A DNA stretch of 38,094 nt from Actinomadura harenae (GTDB lineage: Bacteria; Actinomycetota; Actinomycetes; Streptosporangiales; Streptosporangiaceae). The notes below the pieces were generated by a model. It made no database searches and was not told where the DNA came from. It saw only the letters and a program-made list of their open reading frames with translations. The translations under genes were made by a program, and so were the position numbers. Positions 36,565 to 38,094 of the stretch are shown one piece after another. The stretch is from NCBI RefSeq assembly GCF_003696215.1, contig NZ_RFFG01000079.1, positions 1 to 38,094 on the forward strand, read 5' to 3'. Each line of letters begins with the position of its first letter. Positions within the stretch are counted from its first letter, which is position 1.

Positions 36565-38094
36565 TCACAGGTAGAGGCCGTAGAGCTCCTCGGGGTGCTC
36601 CCAGATCGGCGGCATGTCGTCGGCGACGAGGGTGAGGAGGGCGTCGCGGCTCGGCCGGTCGGGCAGGGACGCGATCCGCTGCGCCTGGTTCGCGACGGCC
36701 ATGTCCAGCAGGTTCCGCATGAGGCGGCCGTTGCCGAAGCCCGCCCCGCGCGGGACGCGGCGGAGCATCGCGGCGAGGACGCCGGGCAGGTCGCCGTCCA
36801 GCCGGAAGCCGTCGTCCCCGGCGAGCGCGGCGAACACCTCGACCAGTTCCTCGTCGGTGTAGTCGGGGAAGTGGATCTGCTTGGGGAACCGCGAGTCCAG
36901 GCCCGGGTTGGCGGCGAGGAACTCGGCCATCTCCCGCTCGTAGCCCGCGACGACCACGACCAGGTCGTCGCGGTGGTCCTCCATGAGCTTGACCAGCTCG
37001 GCGATCGCCTCGTGCCCGTAGTCGCCCTTCAGCGGCGACTGGGTGAGGGTGTAGGCCTCGTCGATGAACAGGACGCCGCCGACCGCGCGCTCGACCAGGC
37101 GGCGGGTGCGCGGCGCGGTCTGGCCGATGTACTCGCCGACCAGGTGCGTCCGGGACGCCTCGACCAGGTGCCCGGACGACAGGACGCCGAGCCGCCGGTA
37201 GATCCGCCCGAGCAGGCGCGCGACCATCGTCTTGCCCGTGCCGGGGCTGCCGGTGAAGACCATGTGCCGGGTCGGCGTGGTGACCCGCAGGCCGGACCGG
37301 GCGCGCGCCCGGTCCACGCGCGCGGTCGCGGCGAGCAGCGCGATCTCGTGCTTGACGTTCTCCAGCCCGGTCAGCGCGCCGAGCTCGGCCATCGGGTCGC
37401 CCGCGGTCTTCGCGGTGTCGAGCGTCGCGGGGATGTCGCCCTTGCGGACGACCGGCTCCTCGCCCTCGGCGGTCCTCAGCCCGGCGAGGACGAGGTCGGC
37501 GAGGAAGGGGGCGAGGCGCGCGTTGCGGAGCGTCTGGACGGGCGGGGTCGCGGCGAGCAGCGTCCCGGCGGCGGCGAGGGCGTGCCGGGTGGCGCGGGCG
37601 CCGCGCGCGGCGAGCGCGCGGCGGAACAGCTCCGCGTGCCCGTCGGCGCTGAACGGCCGGGTCCGCGCGACCCGGAACCGCTGCGGCAGCACGGGGTTGA
37701 CCTCGCCGATCCGCTGGTCGCCGTCGGCGTCGCAGAGCGCGGCGACGTGCAGCTCGGGATGGATGGCGAGCAGGCGGTGCAGCTCCTCGGCGACGGCCTC
37801 GCCGAGGCTCGGGTCGCAGGCGACGGTGTCCAGGCCCTCGATCACCAGGAGCCGGTCGGCGCCGCAGTCCCGCACGTCGGCGTGGACCTTGGCGACGGCG
37901 TCCGGGAGCCGCTGCCCGATCAGGAGGTTCGCGGTCAGCCAGAGCGGGTCGCGGCCGAGGGACAGGGCGCGGCTGAGCTCCTGCGCGGCGTCCCGCTTGC
38001 CGGTGCCGTCCGGCCCGGCGAGCAGCAGCCGGACGCCCGGACGCGGCGCGCCCGCCGTCCCCGCCGACGCGCCCGCCGCCGTGCCCACCGTCGT
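36565..38094 (-). CDS. AAA+ ATPase, CbbX/SpoVK type, two ATPase domains (partial)
   Basis: The gene runs off the right edge, so its N-terminus is missing; a GTG at 38088 may be internal. The first domain opens RLLLAGPDGTGKRDAAQEL, a Walker A-like loop, with LLVIEGLD as a B-like strand. The second is a complete CbbX-type module: LTGLENVKHEIALLA, Walker A FTGSPGTGKTMVARLLG, HLVEASRTHLVGEYIGQTA, Walker B GVLFIDEAYTL, GHEAIAELVKLMEDHRDDLVVVVAGY and LDSRFPKQIHFPDYT with the arginine finger. Relatives include EccA of type VII secretion and Rubisco activase CbbX. No ESX partner is visible in the window, so the remodelled target is unknown. Confidence 0.9.
   Translation of the reverse strand, partial: TTVGTAAGASAGTAGAPRPGVRLLLAGPDGTGKRDAAQELSRALSLGRDPLWLTANLLIGQRLPDAVAKVHADVRDCGADRLLVIEGLDTVACDPSLGEAVAEELHRLLAIHPELHVAALCDADGDQRIGEVNPVLPQRFRVARTRPFSADGHAELFRRALAARGARATRHALAAAGTLLAATPPVQTLRNARLAPFLADLVLAGLRTAEGEEPVVRKGDIPATLDTAKTAGDPMAELGALTGLENVKHEIALLAATARVDRARARSGLRVTTPTRHMVFTGSPGTGKTMVARLLGRIYRRLGVLSSGHLVEASRTHLVGEYIGQTAPRTRRLVERAVGGVLFIDEAYTLTQSPLKGDYGHEAIAELVKLMEDHRDDLVVVVAGYEREMAEFLAANPGLDSRFPKQIHFPDYTDEELVEVFAALAGDDGFRLDGDLPGVLAAMLRRVPRGAGFGNGRLMRNLLDMAVANQAQRIASLPDRPSRDALLTLVADDMPPIWEHPEELYGLYL

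Noticed and set aside
36565..38088. A complete AAA+ gene starting at the GTG at 38088
   Set aside because: The frame stays open to the window edge, the start would leave little before the first P-loop, and no ribosome site can be seen. It is treated as partial.

Overview
The window is very GC-rich, with dense coding, many 1-4 nt stop/start overlaps, GTG/TTG starts and probable leaderless promoters. With the conservon (cvnABCD plus two P450s), the Glp/SepX division-gene synteny and actinobacterial-type MTAP, FmdB and MscL genes, it indicates an actinomycete chromosome. A Streptosporangiales/Thermomonosporaceae-like host is my guess; the sequence does not prove it.

Layout. (1) 1-8341, mostly minus strand: a gene-less repeat-rich margin, mscL with a Cys4 tail, a SAF/CpaB-like pilus protein swollen by a 27-bp tandem repeat, MTA phosphorylase, an FmdB zinc ribbon, a K+/H+-type antiporter, a D-2-hydroxyacid dehydrogenase and 5-formyl-THF cyclo-ligase. 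(2) 8375-19114: galU, glp(moeA-like), moaC and mogA, then after an interruption rimJ and sepX/glpR and a tRNA-Ala(CGC). The interruption holds a 5'-truncated SIS gene and a complete amino-sugar catabolic set (DeoR repressor, agaS, nagA, a PfkB sugar-phosphate kinase and a class II aldolase) that fits N-acetylgalactosamine breakdown through tagatose phosphates. (3) 19130-26625: after the tRNA terminator and a ligase-gene relic comes the most interesting part. It has a Crp/Fnr protein with an intact cyclic-nucleotide pocket, a PycTM-like (DUF5706-type) membrane protein and, divergent from it, a tightly coupled four-gene operon: class III cyclase-like protein, P-loop/helical-repeat protein, SPFH/band-7-like protein and DUF4407-like membrane protein. 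The first two operon proteins share a 16-residue motif ending GANFGF, at the C-terminus of one and near the N-terminus of the other. This is the pattern of paired homotypic (amyloid-type or effector-associated) adaptor motifs. I propose an undescribed cyclic-nucleotide/NLR-like signalling or immunity module. (4) 26641-33481, minus strand: a MerR regulator with a textbook 19-bp-spacer promoter, then a conservon cvnA-B-C-D with a CYP157-like P450 lacking ExxR and a CYP154-like P450. (5) 33692-38094: an XRE/TPR regulator, a secreted CrtC/AttH lipocalin-like protein and a double AAA+ ATPase cut by the window edge.

Limits: all family calls come from motif recognition by eye. No database search, structure prediction or codon statistics were run.
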